Assembly (NCBI RefSeq): GCF_000003815.2
Contig: NC_049980.1
Span: forward strand, 29,619,818 to 29,683,817
DNA: 64,000 bases
Source: Branchiostoma floridae
Taxonomy: Eukaryota; Chordata; Leptocardii; Amphioxiformes; Branchiostomatidae
Direction of reading: 5' to 3'
A model generated the notes under the pieces. It searched no databases. It worked only from the letters and a program-made list of their open reading frames with translations, and had not been told where the DNA came from. A program made the translations under genes and the position numbers. Positions 1 to 10,500 of this stretch are shown in pieces; position 1 is the stretch's first letter; each line of letters opens with the position of its first letter.

Positions 1-979
1 CGTTACCAAAATCATGTCCAGTTCCTTGAATTGAGTAAATGCTATTTGGCATATCTTTTTACCTGGATGTCTAAGCCGTCGTCGACTTAAAGGAGAGAAT
101 GTATTGTAACAGACTGAAACGCTTAACTTGTACACTATGGCCATGTTCCTGTAGTCATAGTTTTAGAACATACTAGTATCATTGTATTGAATGCTTTGTC
201 ATTGTTGTCATATATTGTACCGTGTACAACAGTCGAACAATAAAGTTAATTCATTCACCCAAGCTCCTTGATTCACCCATAAAAGTACTCTCTTTGGACC
301 ATCAAAGATGTGTCTTTAGGTTTCTTCATCTCCCTTTAGGCCACACTGACTTATTTTTATGGCTGACATCCTCTGGAGACCCCAAGACTGTGCGAGGGCG
401 AATTTCACCTCTAGTAAAGCTAAGGCACAACCCGACGCACGTGCAATTTGTCCGCGCGTTTTTTTTGGGATGCCACGTCCGCCACGTATTTCTGAAAACG
501 TTCAGGCTGTACAGGGCAGGCGCGTCGCCCGTACTGGCACGTACGAGGGGCGAATCCGCAGCCCGATGGCACACATAGTTTTGCCTGCACGTAAAGTTCT
601 ACGGCGTGTCTGCGTGCTCCAAAATCTGTCGGATTCCCTTCGAGTTCGTACGGAGGCGCTACTTACCACTTACGGATCCCAAAACAATACCCACGTTTTG
701 ACACGTAGACAGCACGTATTTGCACTTACGGCAGGTTGTGCCCTTAGCTTAAGACTGTAAGAGACAATCGTCGCCACTTCAAGAGCGCTATGGCCCCATG
801 TCCTGTCGATGTGCCCTCTCGTGACCCAAATCGCGAGAACACAAGTGGTTTATGTTATTGAGAACATAGCCCTAGCCTACTTAGATATCCATATGTATTT
901 GCCTAGACCTGTTCTTGTCGTCAAATGCCTCTGTGTCACTTTTCATACTTTTCTACCAGCAATCAATATCTTGTTTATG
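1..979. other. Intergenic, no gene recognised
   Basis: I see no coding exon here. An AATAAA on the + strand at 239-244 could be the polyadenylation signal of a gene or retroposon lying to the left, but no coding sequence in the window supports that. The short open frames between about 220 and 760 overlap on both strands, have no recognisable domain and look like chance. Confidence 0.4.
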
Positions 980-1115
980 TAGTTCCTAGCAGGGTGACCA
1001 AATTTAGCACAGTTGCCTTCTTTTACTTTAGCGTATACGTAATACGTAGGGGTCTCTTCTGAATTCAGAGTAAAGCATTGTCGGTGTCCTCCATACAGAC
1101 TCCTTGCTATGGCTA

Positions 1116-1301
1116 ACGTCACATTTCCAAACCGGGGCCTGGCCGGGCTGTTTGTGGAAACGAAAAATAGAAATGTATACGTACAAAAATTGTCCACAAC
1201 TATTCTCTTTTACGTCTTGTGTAGTTTGGTGTCTTTTATACCATACTTTTCGTTCCCAAAAGGCTGCCCCGCCGGCGGGCCCCGGTTTGGAAATGTGACG
1301 T
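1116..1301. mobile_element. Small inverted-repeat element (MITE-like), 186 bp
   Basis: A perfect 24-bp inverted repeat bounds it, at 1116-1139 and 1278-1301 (starts ACGTCACATTTCC). A diverged copy sits at the equivalent place 3' of the second dehydrogenase gene (11664-11854), so it predates that duplication. No coding capacity. Confidence 0.7.
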
Positions 1302-1335
1302 AGGCCTATGGGGACTTTCCAGCGTTCTTGTTTCT

Positions 1336-2136
1336 CTACTTGAGATGGAAGGCTCCGTCCACAGGTATGGCCACGCCGGTGATGAAGGACGCCTTCTCCG
1401 AGCAGAGGAACGCCGCGACGCCGCCGACGTCCTTCGGGGTGCCCCAGCGCTTCATCCCGACCAGCCTGCTCACCATGCCTTCCATCCCGCCGGTCCCGAT
1501 CCTCTCCCTCACCGGTGCCCACGCTTCCGTGTCGATCATTCCCGGGATGATGGTGTTACAGGTGATGCGCCTGGGCGCCAGCTGCTTGGCGTAGTTCCTC
1601 ACCATGTACTCCATGCTGGATTTGGCCGTGCCTATGGTGAAGTACGGAAGGCTGGGACTCGTGTTACTGTTGCAGCCGACCCCGGACACGGCGACGATGT
1701 AGCCGCGCTCGTCTTCCATGCGAGTCACGGCCTTTTCCACCAGCCGAAGGAAGCACTTCGCGTAGATGTTCTGGTAGTACTCGTACGCCTCCCAGCCTGC
1801 GAACCAGCTTCCGTTAGCATCTGGCTTGGGGGGTGGAGGCGTCGATTCGAAAAAACCGCCGGCGTTGTGAACCAGCGCCGTTAGCTTGCCGTCGAAGTTC
1901 TCGTCGACACACGCGAAGTAGGCGTCCGCCGTGGCCTTGTCCTCCGTCCCCCCTGCGACCACGAACACGCGCACCTTGTAGGTCTCCTCAAGCTCGGCCT
2001 TGGCACCTTCGGCGCGCTGATGGTTCTCCTTGTACCCCAGGATGAGGCTGTATCCTGCGCTCGCCAGCTCCTGGGCGATCCCGTACCCGATACCGCGGGT
2101 ACCTCCGGTGACGAGAGCGACCTTGGTAGACGTCAT
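1336..2136 (-). CDS. Short-chain dehydrogenase/reductase, copy 1 (266 aa, single coding exon)
   Basis: A complete intronless reading frame for a Rossmann-fold NAD(P)-dependent oxidoreductase of the SDR superfamily, probably cytosolic. Visible motifs: cofactor loop TGGTRGIG at residues 10-17, HNAG at 90-93, a candidate catalytic Ser151 in VSGVG, then Tyr165 and Lys172 in PYFTIGTAK, and IIPG at 197-199 followed by the usual C-terminal GVAIPVDG. The expected YxxxK is absent: position -4 from the Lys is Ile, and the Tyr lies at -7, giving the Y-x6-K spacing known from enoyl-ACP reductases. The start is chosen because the cofactor loop follows at the normal distance. A probable 5'-UTR intron acceptor lies at 2198-2200. 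The coding part is more GC-rich than its surroundings. Substrate unknown. A near-identical paralogue lies at 12027-12830. Confidence 0.9.
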   Translation of the reverse strand: MTSTKVALVTGGTRGIGYGIAQELASAGYSLILGYKENHQRAEGAKAELEETYKVRVFVVAGGTEDKATADAYFACVDENFDGKLTALVHNAGGFFESTPPPPKPDANGSWFAGWEAYEYYQNIYAKCFLRLVEKAVTRMEDERGYIVAVSGVGCNSNTSPSLPYFTIGTAKSSMEYMVRNYAKQLAPRRITCNTIIPGMIDTEAWAPVRERIGTGGMEGMVSRLVGMKRWGTPKDVGGVAAFLCSEKASFITGVAIPVDGAFHLK

Positions 2137-2197
2137 GTTGGGGTAGGTGTGTAGCGGAAGTTAGGAGGAAGCCGCTGGAACGATGATGTACGTGCTT
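2137..2197 (-). other. 5' UTR part of the SDR coding exon, with splice acceptor
   Basis: On the minus strand a T-rich tract ends in CAG at 2200-2198, about 60 nt before the ATG. The equivalent place in copy 2 (CAG at 12892-12890) has an even longer T-run. This suggests a non-coding first exon further upstream for both genes. The first exon itself could not be located. Confidence 0.5.
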
Positions 2198-2402
2198 CTG
2201 AAACAAAAGAAATCAGGAGGTTAGCCAGTTTTGGCTAATCTTTAGGCAGATTTACTAGTGGCATAAGATGAAGCTGGCTTAGGAGTACAGCTGGCCAAAG
2301 GGAGTCAAACACACTCCAAGGCCGGTGTTCTACTCCTGTGGCAGCTTTTGATACTTTCACATGCTACGGTAGGATCTGCTTTGAGATTAATTTTCGGTGA
2401 CG

Positions 2403-3388
2403 ATTTTGGCGACGCCTGATGGGCGAGCCTAATAGTATAGTGTGGGACCGTTCGAGAAAAATTCTAAGAACTGTATAGGAATGTCAGGTATGCCAAAGTC
2501 CGCGCATGAGTATTTGCATCATGCCGGACTGAACCACTACCTCCACGGGTAAGCTTTATGTGCGCGGCGTCCCCCGGACGTGTCTGTGCGAGTGCTCTCG
2601 ATCGAGTCCCCGTTTTCAGCCTTTTTAGGCTGTTTACAGGGCGAGTTTAGGTCTGAAGTTTCCAGAATCGGTTAGCTGGGTGCCCCAGGATCATTTCGGT
2701 GTGTTTTTGTGCATCAACGTTGTGTTTTGGAGGAGTTACGAGTGTTTTTTGAAACATCGTACCCTCCTCGGCAAGCATACGGGTCTGCCGGCCCCTGCAC
2801 TCCGCCAAACGAGGGTAGGGACTTACGGGCAATCTTTGCGGCTCGATTCCTCCTCTCCCCGTGAGAGGAGAATCCCCAGACTTTGTAGGTAAGTCAAGCA
2901 GGTTTGCCTTACAATTCCTGCTTGATTTCGTTTCGATCAGCCTTGTTTTTCTGTTGTTTGGGGCAGATTTAGTACCCTTACCCCCCGTCGTAAGCGACGG
3001 GACTGACAGTGGTACGGTCCAAACGTTCTGTTTACGTCTGATCAAGACAGACAAAGAAATCTCCAAACCCCCCTCATAACTCGGGTTTGGTTCATCATAC
3101 CCGGGTGAAATTTAAGTGGTTTGTTGTGCTAATTTTTTGCTACTAGTGCTGTGATTTTGGGGTGCGTACCTTGTTTTCTAAGGTACTTAGCGACCATCAC
3201 CCCAAAAAGGGAGGTTTTTGAACCGTCCCCTCACAGACAGTGTAACTGGATCACACCGCTATTTTTAGAGGAGGCCACATATCGAGGGTCTTTTAGGGGT
3301 TCCCGGGAGCGTTTCCGGGACTCCAAAGGGGGTTTCTGGATACCTTAAAACCCCTTTTCTCTCTGTAAAGCGTGCTACAGAGCTACGA
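2403..3388. other. Copy-1-specific DNA, possibly the 5' part of a retroelement
   Basis: This is absent from copy 2 and lies directly upstream of the gag-like frame, so it may be its leader. No LTR, tRNA primer site or conserved domain could be recognised. Open frames on both strands here look incidental. Confidence 0.35.
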
Positions 3389-3654
3389 ATGATGCCGCAG
3401 GTCACCCCCTCCGCATACACGAAAAGGAGGACTGTTGGTATCACCTTCCTGGAGAACCAGGACGCGGAGTTCGATGACATCGTTGAACTTTTGCGTAAAC
3501 ATAAGGTGTATATTATGAGGGACTGCGCTGGCGTCCAAAATAAGGGAAGGGGATGGGCCGAAGTGGTGTTTTAGACCACCAGCGCACTGAACAGGGTGGC
3601 TCCAGCCCTCGCAGCCGACAGAACCATCGATGTCGAGCTGTATGGGAATGGAGT
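3389..3654 (+). pseudogene. Retroelement gag-like ORF, 5' fragment (broken)
   Basis: The frame from 3389 reads as a charged, nucleic-acid-binding-like protein with a VTFLxxQD...ELLRKH pattern followed by GRGWAEVVF, of the kind seen in retrotransposon ORF1/gag proteins. It has one in-frame stop at 3572-3574 and then stays open to 3654, where a foldback element begins. The same frame resumes immediately after the element at 8163, once one copy of the 6-bp target duplication is discounted. The family could not be named. It is a decayed relic, not a functional gene. Confidence 0.55.
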
Positions 3655-3687
3655 TACGAAGGACCATTGGGACAAAACCTGTTTTAG

Positions 3688-3920
3688 CGAAGGAGCTGTG
3701 TGCTCACAGCGAAGGGGGTGCATGCTCGGCGAAGGAGCTGTGTGCTCACAGCGAAGGGGCTGCATGCTCGGCGAAGGAGCTGTGTGCTGACAGCAAATGG
3801 GCTGTGTGCTCAGCGACGTACCTGTGTGCTCGGGGAAGGAGCTGTGTGCTCACAGCAAAGGGGCTGCATGCTCGGCAAAGGATCTGTGTGCTCACAGCAA
3901 AGGGCTGTGTGCACCAGGCT
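3688..3920. repeat. Minisatellite in the left foldback arm
   Basis: Alternating units of about 20-22 bp, GAAGGAGCTGTGTGCTCACAGC-like (22 bp) and GAAGGGGCTGCATGCTCGGC. They recur in inverted orientation at about 7858-8125 in the other arm. The repeats are free of stops in several frames, which creates artefactual Cys/Ser-rich open frames. Confidence 0.85.
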
Positions 3921-4184
3921 GAAGTTGGCCGCCGATTGGTAGCCGCCGATCCAGCCGCCGATTCGTCATTAGACAAAATATAGCATCCCATTCAGACGCC
4001 CATTCGAAGAAACAAAAAATTCCTAATTTCCTTTAAAAGCTTAAATGGATATCAATAACTGCTAGATATTGTCTGTTACCGCCCGATGTATGTATGTATA
4101 AACATAAATAATAACAGAAAGTATGATATCAACGATTAAGCACAAATAGTAGGCCCAATGGACGGCCAACTTCAGCCTGGTCTA

Positions 4185-4518
4185 AAATCGGCTGCCATAC
4201 GTATACGGCTTGTAGAGCAATCTGCTACTTATCTAGACGTGGCCTATGAATTTTTAAGACGAATTTAGATAGCGCATACCCTAACGTATTCAAAACAAGT
4301 ATCAAATCTTACGGGCCGAATTTAATTAATGATAGAGGGGAATTAGCCTCCATAGCAGGCTCTCTAAATCGGCTGCCATATGGCTTGTTGAGCACTCTGC
4401 TACTTATCTAAACCTCTCCCGTGAACTTTTAATACGAATTTAGATTGCATATACACCAACGTATTCAATACAAGTATCAAATCTTAAGGGCCGGATTTAA
4501 TTGATAAACTAGAGGGGA
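4185..4518. repeat. Direct tandem repeat, two units of about 155 bp
   Basis: Units 4185-4340 and 4363-4518 share AATCGGCTGCCATA at their start and ATCAAATCTTA near their end. The spacer between them contains TAGCCTCCATAGCAGGCTCT, which is the end sequence of the 5.8 kb foldback element at 35072. It is therefore a likely relic of a related element. Confidence 0.65.
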
Positions 4519-4598
4519 ACGTATTATACTAAAAACTTTCGCTGGCGTTTTAATGTAAGCATCATTACCTGCCTGTTTAGATCAAGTTTGACTGTATA

Positions 4599-6386
4599 TA
4601 CTGTAAATGCAGACTCTTTCGCGGTGGTTTTATATTCGCGGTTTTCGCGGTGGCCTCTTCATAGCGAACTCAAAACCACCGCAAACATTTCCCTTCTGTG
4701 TTCTGTCCGTGCCGTCTACGGCACTCCCTTCTCACAACATGTATGTAGTATAACGTTACATTGTCAAAGTATGATGACATTTAGTTCGCATTCATTCATT
4801 TCTACATAACACCTACTGTATAACACCATGGTATACAACTACAAGTATTACTGTACTAGTAATCAGAGGGTAGATATGGTTAGATCAGTGACTGTCACAG
4901 TTGATCACGCCAGCACTGTCAAAGTCAAAAGTGGACTGTTCTGGTCGTTTGTAGCGCCCTTGACGAGTAACATGTAAGACTTTTTCTTTGTTTTGGCAAA
5001 CAATATAGTCATTGTTGACGTACGTCTCTTTTAAGAATTTATCTTTGAAGAAAATAAGTTTTGGTGACAATTTATGATACAATATAGTGTTGACAATACA
5101 GTGCGTATCTAATTTGAATATTCTCACGACACCCCCACATCTGGTGATCGTCACGAGACTTACAAATACGTGTACAATACTTGCTCTGTTCTTTTACACA
5201 TATATGATTCGCTGGTTAAATGTTCTTGTGTCCCATCAACATGGGTCAACACCTGATCATTTTCTATCGGTTTGTGCTTCTATCAAACTTTGTTCTATAA
5301 ACCACAAGCGTATAAAATGAAAACTATGTCATAGTCGATCCAGGAAGTTATCAAATATTGAGTTCGGACACCTTACTGGATTTCTAAGCATACCATTTTT
5401 GTGAGCATGTTGTTAAAACTTCGTCCAAAAATGCACACAAAATCATAGTTAATTCATCTTAGTGGAAACCGCAGCATCAGTGTCGAATGTACACTACACA
5501 TCGCTGAGTCCTTACCTGAGAGTTTACTTGTCGTGCCTTCTTCCTCTGAATACAGAAGTCAAAAGAGACCGTGTGATGTGTTCATTTAGAGTTATGTCAG
5601 CTGTATATTCAGGTGTTACCCATTTAGTTACAGGGGTGTTTAAACGTAATCTGAGGCGTATTGTCGGAATTCAGATGGCTGTAAATATTTTGTATTTAAA
5701 AAATTCATTCAGGTTGAATTTGCAACTTGTTGCGTTACTTTTTTTCCACATTTTCACCATCAGTATACAATAGCAAGCCGTGAAAATATGTGATAGCCGA
5801 TCGCGACCATTCCCATTTGGACAAATATGGCTGACAAGTCAAGTGGTTCTGGGAATAGTTTATATTTAAAACATTCCCACGGCAAAACAAAGTCGTTTTC
5901 ATACGCCGTGAACATCACTGTTTAGTGTTACTGTAGTGTCAACTTATGTTGTATAAAATTGTGACTTGATGACAAGATTCTATAATACATACTTTTTTTC
6001 TGCTCAGGTGCTGTGAATACACATGAATACTTTTTTTGGGGTTCGTAATTATTCATTTCACCGTGTATAACACCATGGTAGGAAAGTTGTACTGTCTGTA
6101 CTATGTATTAAGAGAGTAGTTACGGATCAGTAACAGTTGATCACGCCAGCACTGTCAAAGTCAAAAGTGGATTGTTCTGTCCGTTTGTAGCACCTTTGCC
6201 GAGTAACCACTATTTGTGGCTTCCGACTGGCGGTTGGTAAATGTGCCGGGTTTCCCATACAGTGCAGTACTCACATGGTCTCACATGCATGGATGGTTCA
6301 CCCGCGAACTCAGAACCACCGCGAATACTCCATTTTCCCTCTACCGCTAAATTTAAATCCCCGCAAACGTAAATGCATTTACAGTA
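4599..6386. mobile_element. Possible 1.8 kb element with ACTGTAAATGCA inverted ends
   Basis: TACTGTAAATGCA at 4599 and its complement TGCATTTACAGTA ending at 6386 bracket the region. GCGGTGG-rich inner sequence occurs next to both ends. The same ends bound a compact 212-bp element at 51733-51944. Inside, 4830-4975 and 6070-6212 are direct repeats of each other. No transposase was recognised. The ends could instead belong to two separate small elements. Confidence 0.45.
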
Positions 6387-6489
6387 CTCGGTAAAAATGA
6401 CTATAAACTCTCTACGATCTTGTTATTTGCGTCGACATGTAAGCCCCAAACATGTGGACGCCTGTCAGTATAATTAGTTCATTTTCGAA

Positions 6490-6565
6490 TCGGTCCAACA
6501 TCAGGTCCACTGTTTTACGTCCGGTTTTACCGGACAGGTCCAACAAGAAAAATCGGTATAATTAT
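6490..6565. repeat. Fragment of the hAT-like element seen at 31904-32336
   Basis: The run around CGGTCCAACATCAGGTCCAC and the following CCGGTTTTACCGGAC match the interior and right part of the element at 31904-32336. No terminal repeats or target duplication are visible here, so this is a partial copy. Confidence 0.55.
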
Positions 6566-7171
6566 ACTTCACTGCACAACCTTTTCAGCCATGATAATAT
6601 CTATTGTCGTGTTGCAGCAGAATATGAGAAATGTGAACTCAAATTTTGGACTCTTGAAACCTCTTTCACGGTGTACTTTGTTATGATGCTGACTTGAACC
6701 TTTTTTCTACTTTAAAATAGTATGAACTTCTTAATTTCATTATGTGACAGACGAATAAATTACATGTAGTAATTTGGGTGATTTGGTATAGGGGAAGTTT
6801 TTGCACAAAATGTGGAGAGAAGTACCACATTATAGATCCAGTGTACACTGCATCAAAGGTACATAAAGTCTGTTTTGTTTTCCTAAAATCAGTTCCCCTC
6901 AATATGCTGTAAAATACAACAGGTTTTTCATAAAAGCAACAGTTGCCATGTAAAATCTAGATCTGGCTTCTTTTGGCTCCACCCCTAGACTTGTTTCCAT
7001 TTTTGTACTGAACACATATGCCAAGTTTCATGCTTTAACCATAATTTGAGCAATTTTTGCACCAATCCCCTACACAATTCCCTATGAAATTAGGAATTTT
7101 TAGTTTCTTCGAATGGGCGTCTGAATGGGATCCTATGTTTTGTCTAATGACGAATCGGCGGCTGGATCTTA

Positions 7172-7807
7172 TTTTTATTTATTTATTTATTGGTTTGGCT
7201 GCACCGAACACACAGCCAGGGCTGCCCAACTAGCCTATGGCTATTACAAAGGGCTAGCCCTGCTGACAAACACATAAACAATACAGATTAAAAAAAAGAA
7301 CATTTGTATGTACATGGTGTAGGATAACTTACATATCATCTAAAATGGAGTATATAACATCATATCATCGACAACAATTATTTGCAATGAGAGGTCAAGG
7401 TCTGTATATACACGTGTATGACTAATTTACCATGCGTAAGGGTTGCCTAGACATTCCCACAGTTTTCTTTTGAAAGAAGCAGTGGAGGTGGCTGTGCGAG
7501 TAGCAGTAGGGAGAGTGTTCCAGAGTGCTGTTGCTCTGTAGAGGAATGTTTTCTGGCCTCTGGTGGACTTAGTGAGTTCAGATGTCAGGTGGTCGCTGTT
7601 CCTGAGGGAGTAACGTGACTCAGTAGCAGACGCACGGGTTCTGGGTATCAGGGTTTGAAGGTGTGGAGGGCAGTGACCGTTGAGGAGCTTGTACAGGGTG
7701 ACAGCGGTGTGGAATTGTCGTCGGAACTGCAGTGATGGAAGGGATAGCTGGGTGTACAGAGATTGGTATGACGGGTACGGGAGTCCATGTTGTCCGCTGA
7801 TCAGTCT
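7172..7807 (-). mobile_element. 5'-truncated LINE retroposon
   Basis: The insert is flanked by a perfect 15-bp target duplication, GGCGGCTGGATCTTA, at 7157-7171 and 7808-7822. Read on the minus strand it ends in an (AAAT)n tail next to 7172. It encodes the end of a reverse-transcriptase polyprotein (7427-7807). The left arm of the surrounding foldback element (about 3925-4010, inverted) shows the uninterrupted site, which confirms the insertion and its order: foldback first, LINE second. Confidence 0.9.
7427..7807 (-). pseudogene. LINE reverse-transcriptase C-terminal fragment
   Basis: An open minus-strand frame of about 127 codons ends at the TAA at 7429-7427. It has no start codon because the element is 5'-truncated. 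Visible features are FRRQFHTAVTLYKLLNGHC, then LYRATALWNTLPTATR and FKRKLWECLGNPYAW before the stop. This layout (W-N-x-LP, then FKRKLW near the end) is typical of the C-terminus of non-LTR retrotransposon polymerases in animals. It has no intact catalytic domain and is not functional. Confidence 0.8.
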
Positions 7808-7857
7808 GGCGGCTGGATCTTAGGCTACCAATCGGCGGCCAACTTCAGCCTGGTGCA

Positions 7858-8125
7858 CACAGCCCTTTGCTGTGAGCACACAGATCCTTCGCCGAGCATG
7901 CAGCCCCTTTGCTGTGAGCACACAGCTCTTTCGCTGTGAGCACACAGGTACTTCGCTGAGCACACAGCCCATTCGCTGTGAGCACACAGCTCCTTCCCCG
8001 AGCACACAGCCCATTTGCTGTCAGCACACAGCTCCTTCGCCGAGCACGCAGCCCATTCGCTGTGAGCACACAGCTCATTCGCCGAGCATGCAGCCCCTTC
8101 GCTGTGAGCACACAGCTCCTTCGCT
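7858..8125. repeat. Minisatellite in the right foldback arm
   Basis: Inverted counterpart of the 3688-3920 array, with a few more units. CTGTGAGCACACAGCTCCTT-type units alternate with CGAGCATGCAGCCCC-type units. Confidence 0.85.
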
Positions 8126-8156
8126 AAAACAGGTTTTGTCCCAATGGTCCTTCGTA

Positions 8157-8345
8157 TGGAGTCACCCTGGTTACGGTTATGGGTGCCTCGCTGGAGCTGG
8201 ATGATAATTACATTCGATACCAGCTCAGGGAGTACGGGACGATAAAGGATGGCAGATTTCTGACGTATGCCAGTAGGGGGTTCCCGAATCTGAAAACGGG
8301 AACCCGGCAGTATAAGATGATGCTGTCAAAACATATACCCAATTC
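8157..8345 (+). pseudogene. Retroelement gag-like ORF, 3' fragment
   Basis: This continues the frame broken at 3654. The frame resumes in phase after the foldback element and reads through a segment with a YIRYQLREYG pattern and TGTRQYKMMLSKHIPN, which resembles the RNA-recognition-like part of retroelement gag proteins. A second, partial copy of the last 54 bp follows at 8382-8433. It ends in simple repeat rather than a zinc-finger region, so the 3' part is lost. Confidence 0.5.
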
Positions 8346-8429
8346 GTCGGTGGAGACAATGTCTCCATTAAATAAATAAATCCCGAATCTGAAAACGGGA
8401 ACCCGGCAGTATAAGATGATGCTGTCAAA

Positions 8430-8515
8430 ACATAGATAAATAAATAAATAAATGAATGAATGGATAAATGAATGAATAAATAAATAAATTAATTAATTGA
8501 TTAATTAATAAATTC
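8430..8515. repeat. AAAT/AATG simple repeat
   Basis: Runs of AAATAAATAAATGAATGA followed by TTAATTAATTGATTAA. It may be the degenerate tail of a retroposon. Confidence 0.85.
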
Positions 8516-9544
8516 TGGGTTAGTTCGAGGCCTGTGCCCAGGAGTTTGAAACGTTTGGTGGCCTTCTTCATCCTTGATATCTTTGTTTCAAAAATGCAAA
8601 CCGATGTGTGAAACAAGCATTGTTTGAGCTTAAATGATGTATAACGTGCGTGGGGTTGTGAGATAGCGATGTGATAGTTACCTTCGCCAAGAACGTTATA
8701 TTTTGGGTAGCGTTTGTATGTGCATGTGTGTGTAAAAGACCACCATAACTCGAGAACGCCTGGATGGATTGTATTGATATTTGGTATGTGGGTAGGTCTT
8801 GTTGAGACCTGGAAACGATTAGATTTTGGGTCCCCTAGCGGTACAGCAGAACTTCCTGGTTTGAAATCACGAGTTTTGGACATGTTGCGGCGATGAATTT
8901 TATGTGGTAGACAGCTCTTCAAGCCGTGAGTACTAATAATATAAGTGGTATAAATTGAGCTCCCTAGCGGCTTGTTTTGGAACTGTAGGACAGGTTTAGT
9001 ATCAGACTTTGAAAGGGAATAACTCAAGAAGGGGTTGACGGATTGTTATGATTTTTGGTATGTGGATAGGTTACGTGATGCTTCATTTATTTACTTATAA
9101 ATAGTGCATATTGAAAGCTAATTTGCATAATTAATTGGGAAATTGTCTAAACATGCTCAATTCAATTATAGGACCTTCGCAACATGTGACATTTGTAACT
9201 GAGTAAGAGAATATTGATATTTGATAGTTATATATCATGCAAAATAAAGACCTAATTTGCATAATTAATGAGAAAATGCTTTAATGTCATTGTGGTAAGC
9301 TAGAGAAGATGATCAACTGATATGATTTATGTAAATGAGGGTCTGTTTTGTAAAATCGATGAGAAGCATTTACATTATTATTCCACCCTCAACTCACAAG
9401 AGAACACCTTTTGACAGCAATGCTCTCTGAACATTAATCGCCAGGCGAATGGAATACAACTATTAAAACCCATTAATAACAACAATCTCTAGTACTTATA
9501 AACAATAAAACCGTCGCCATGGCAATAATTTTCATTGCCACACT
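8516..9544. other. Dispersed-repeat DNA without a gene
   Basis: The stretches near 8725-8890 and 9010-9100 contain the phrase AACTCnAGAA followed by GGATGGAT/GACGGATTG and ATATTTGGTATGTGG. The phrase recurs in diverged form at 19065, 31425, 31720 and 42395. Copies of CTAATTTGCATAATTAAT lie at about 9118 and 9250. The family is repetitive and unnamed, and I found no coding exon. Confidence 0.5.
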
Positions 9545-10500
9545 TTTTACAAATGTGTGTGACTGATAAACGTTTATTACCATGATGGTTATTTTGTTCG
9601 GTTATTTTTTTTGCAGTTCCAGAGCAAGCTGCTAGGGGCCACAATTGACTTTGACCTTCATCTTCACAAAAGCTATCTGACATTACATTCAGTGTAATCA
9701 CAATCCGTCTTGCTGACCATAAATATCCAGAAACACGAACAGACACACCCTTATTGTTGAATAGTAGCATAGCCAATGGTAGTATGAAGGGGTTACCTCT
9801 CCATGTAACCTCACCTTTGCCAGGACTGACCCTTGCTTGGCCTAGAAAAACAGAAGCCCAAGCCAACCAAGCAGAGGTAAGTGTGGAGAGATTGCCCCAA
9901 AGCTGCCATTGCAATTCCAATGCATGGTGATAGGAGATCCAAATTTACACCACTTCCACCATGCATTAATATCTATGCATCACCCCAAAAAAATCATTGC
10001 ATGTCCAGGGCAAAGGATACAAAACAGGAAGTCCAGCTGCAGTACCAAGGTCACACACCAGGACGCCCAACTTCAAACCTCACCGTCAGGTCAACAACAA
10101 AAACACATGTACCAAACTTCATCGTAATCGCACTAAACCGTAAACGTGCTGGAATCTGGAGATAATGCCGGAAATACAACAAAACATACCCACGCTCTGT
10201 AAAACATTACCTCCATTTCATGGTGGTGATTAAAGTAAACTGAACAGAACATTATCGAGGCCATGCATGTGAGGCAACACTTTTAAGCAACCGGTACATA
10301 CCGAGGAGGGATCACGGTCTCTGTGTTCTCGTTAAGAGTGTTCTTCTAGAAACACGTCTCGTCTTGGGAAAGTCAAGAAACAAGTGACGGAGAGGACAAT
10401 AGTATCTGTGTCAGTCTGTGTATCACGTGATAGATCTGACCAATCCCATAGCCCTAATCCTAGCCCCTCCCGATGGTTGTTTTCTTGATTGAACAGTTCG

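Larger units (their letters stand above)
3655..8156. mobile_element. Foldback transposon, 4.5 kb, inserted in a gag-like ORF
   Basis: The two ends are inverted copies of each other. They begin TACGAAGGACCATTGGGACA on the left and end with its complement on the right, and are flanked by TGGAGT at 3649-3654 and 8157-8162 (6 bp exact; an 8-bp duplication with one mismatch is also possible). The arms run about 3655-4040 and 7085-8156 and contain short GAAGGAGCTGTGTGCTC-type tandem repeats. The right arm is interrupted by a LINE fragment at 7172-7807. The roughly 3 kb between the arms has no transposase-like frame, so the element is non-autonomous or the middle is captured DNA. Confidence 0.85.
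980..10500. repeat. Tandem duplication copy 1 (SDR unit), interrupted
   Basis: Two stretches match copy 2 (11545-14040) in the same order. They are 980-2402, which holds the 3' flank, the dehydrogenase gene and its 5' flank, and about 9545-10500. In copy 2 these two stretches are adjacent, joined near 13095. Copy 1 therefore carries about 7.1 kb (2403-9544) that copy 2 lacks, most of it mobile-element sequence. The 9545-10240 part resembles a dispersed repeat ending in TTACCTCCAT at about 10207, and I see no gene in it. Confidence 0.85.

Noticed and set aside
3596-3983. Cys/Ser-rich repeat proteins (LCAHSEG-type)
   Set aside because: Translations of the foldback-arm minisatellite, with mirror versions at 7820-8111.
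9489-9920. 143-codon minus-strand frame partly conserved at 13120-13473
   Set aside because: Both lie in duplicated, repeat-like DNA. The second copy ends 26 codons early, the differences are not biased to silent sites, and no domain is recognisable.
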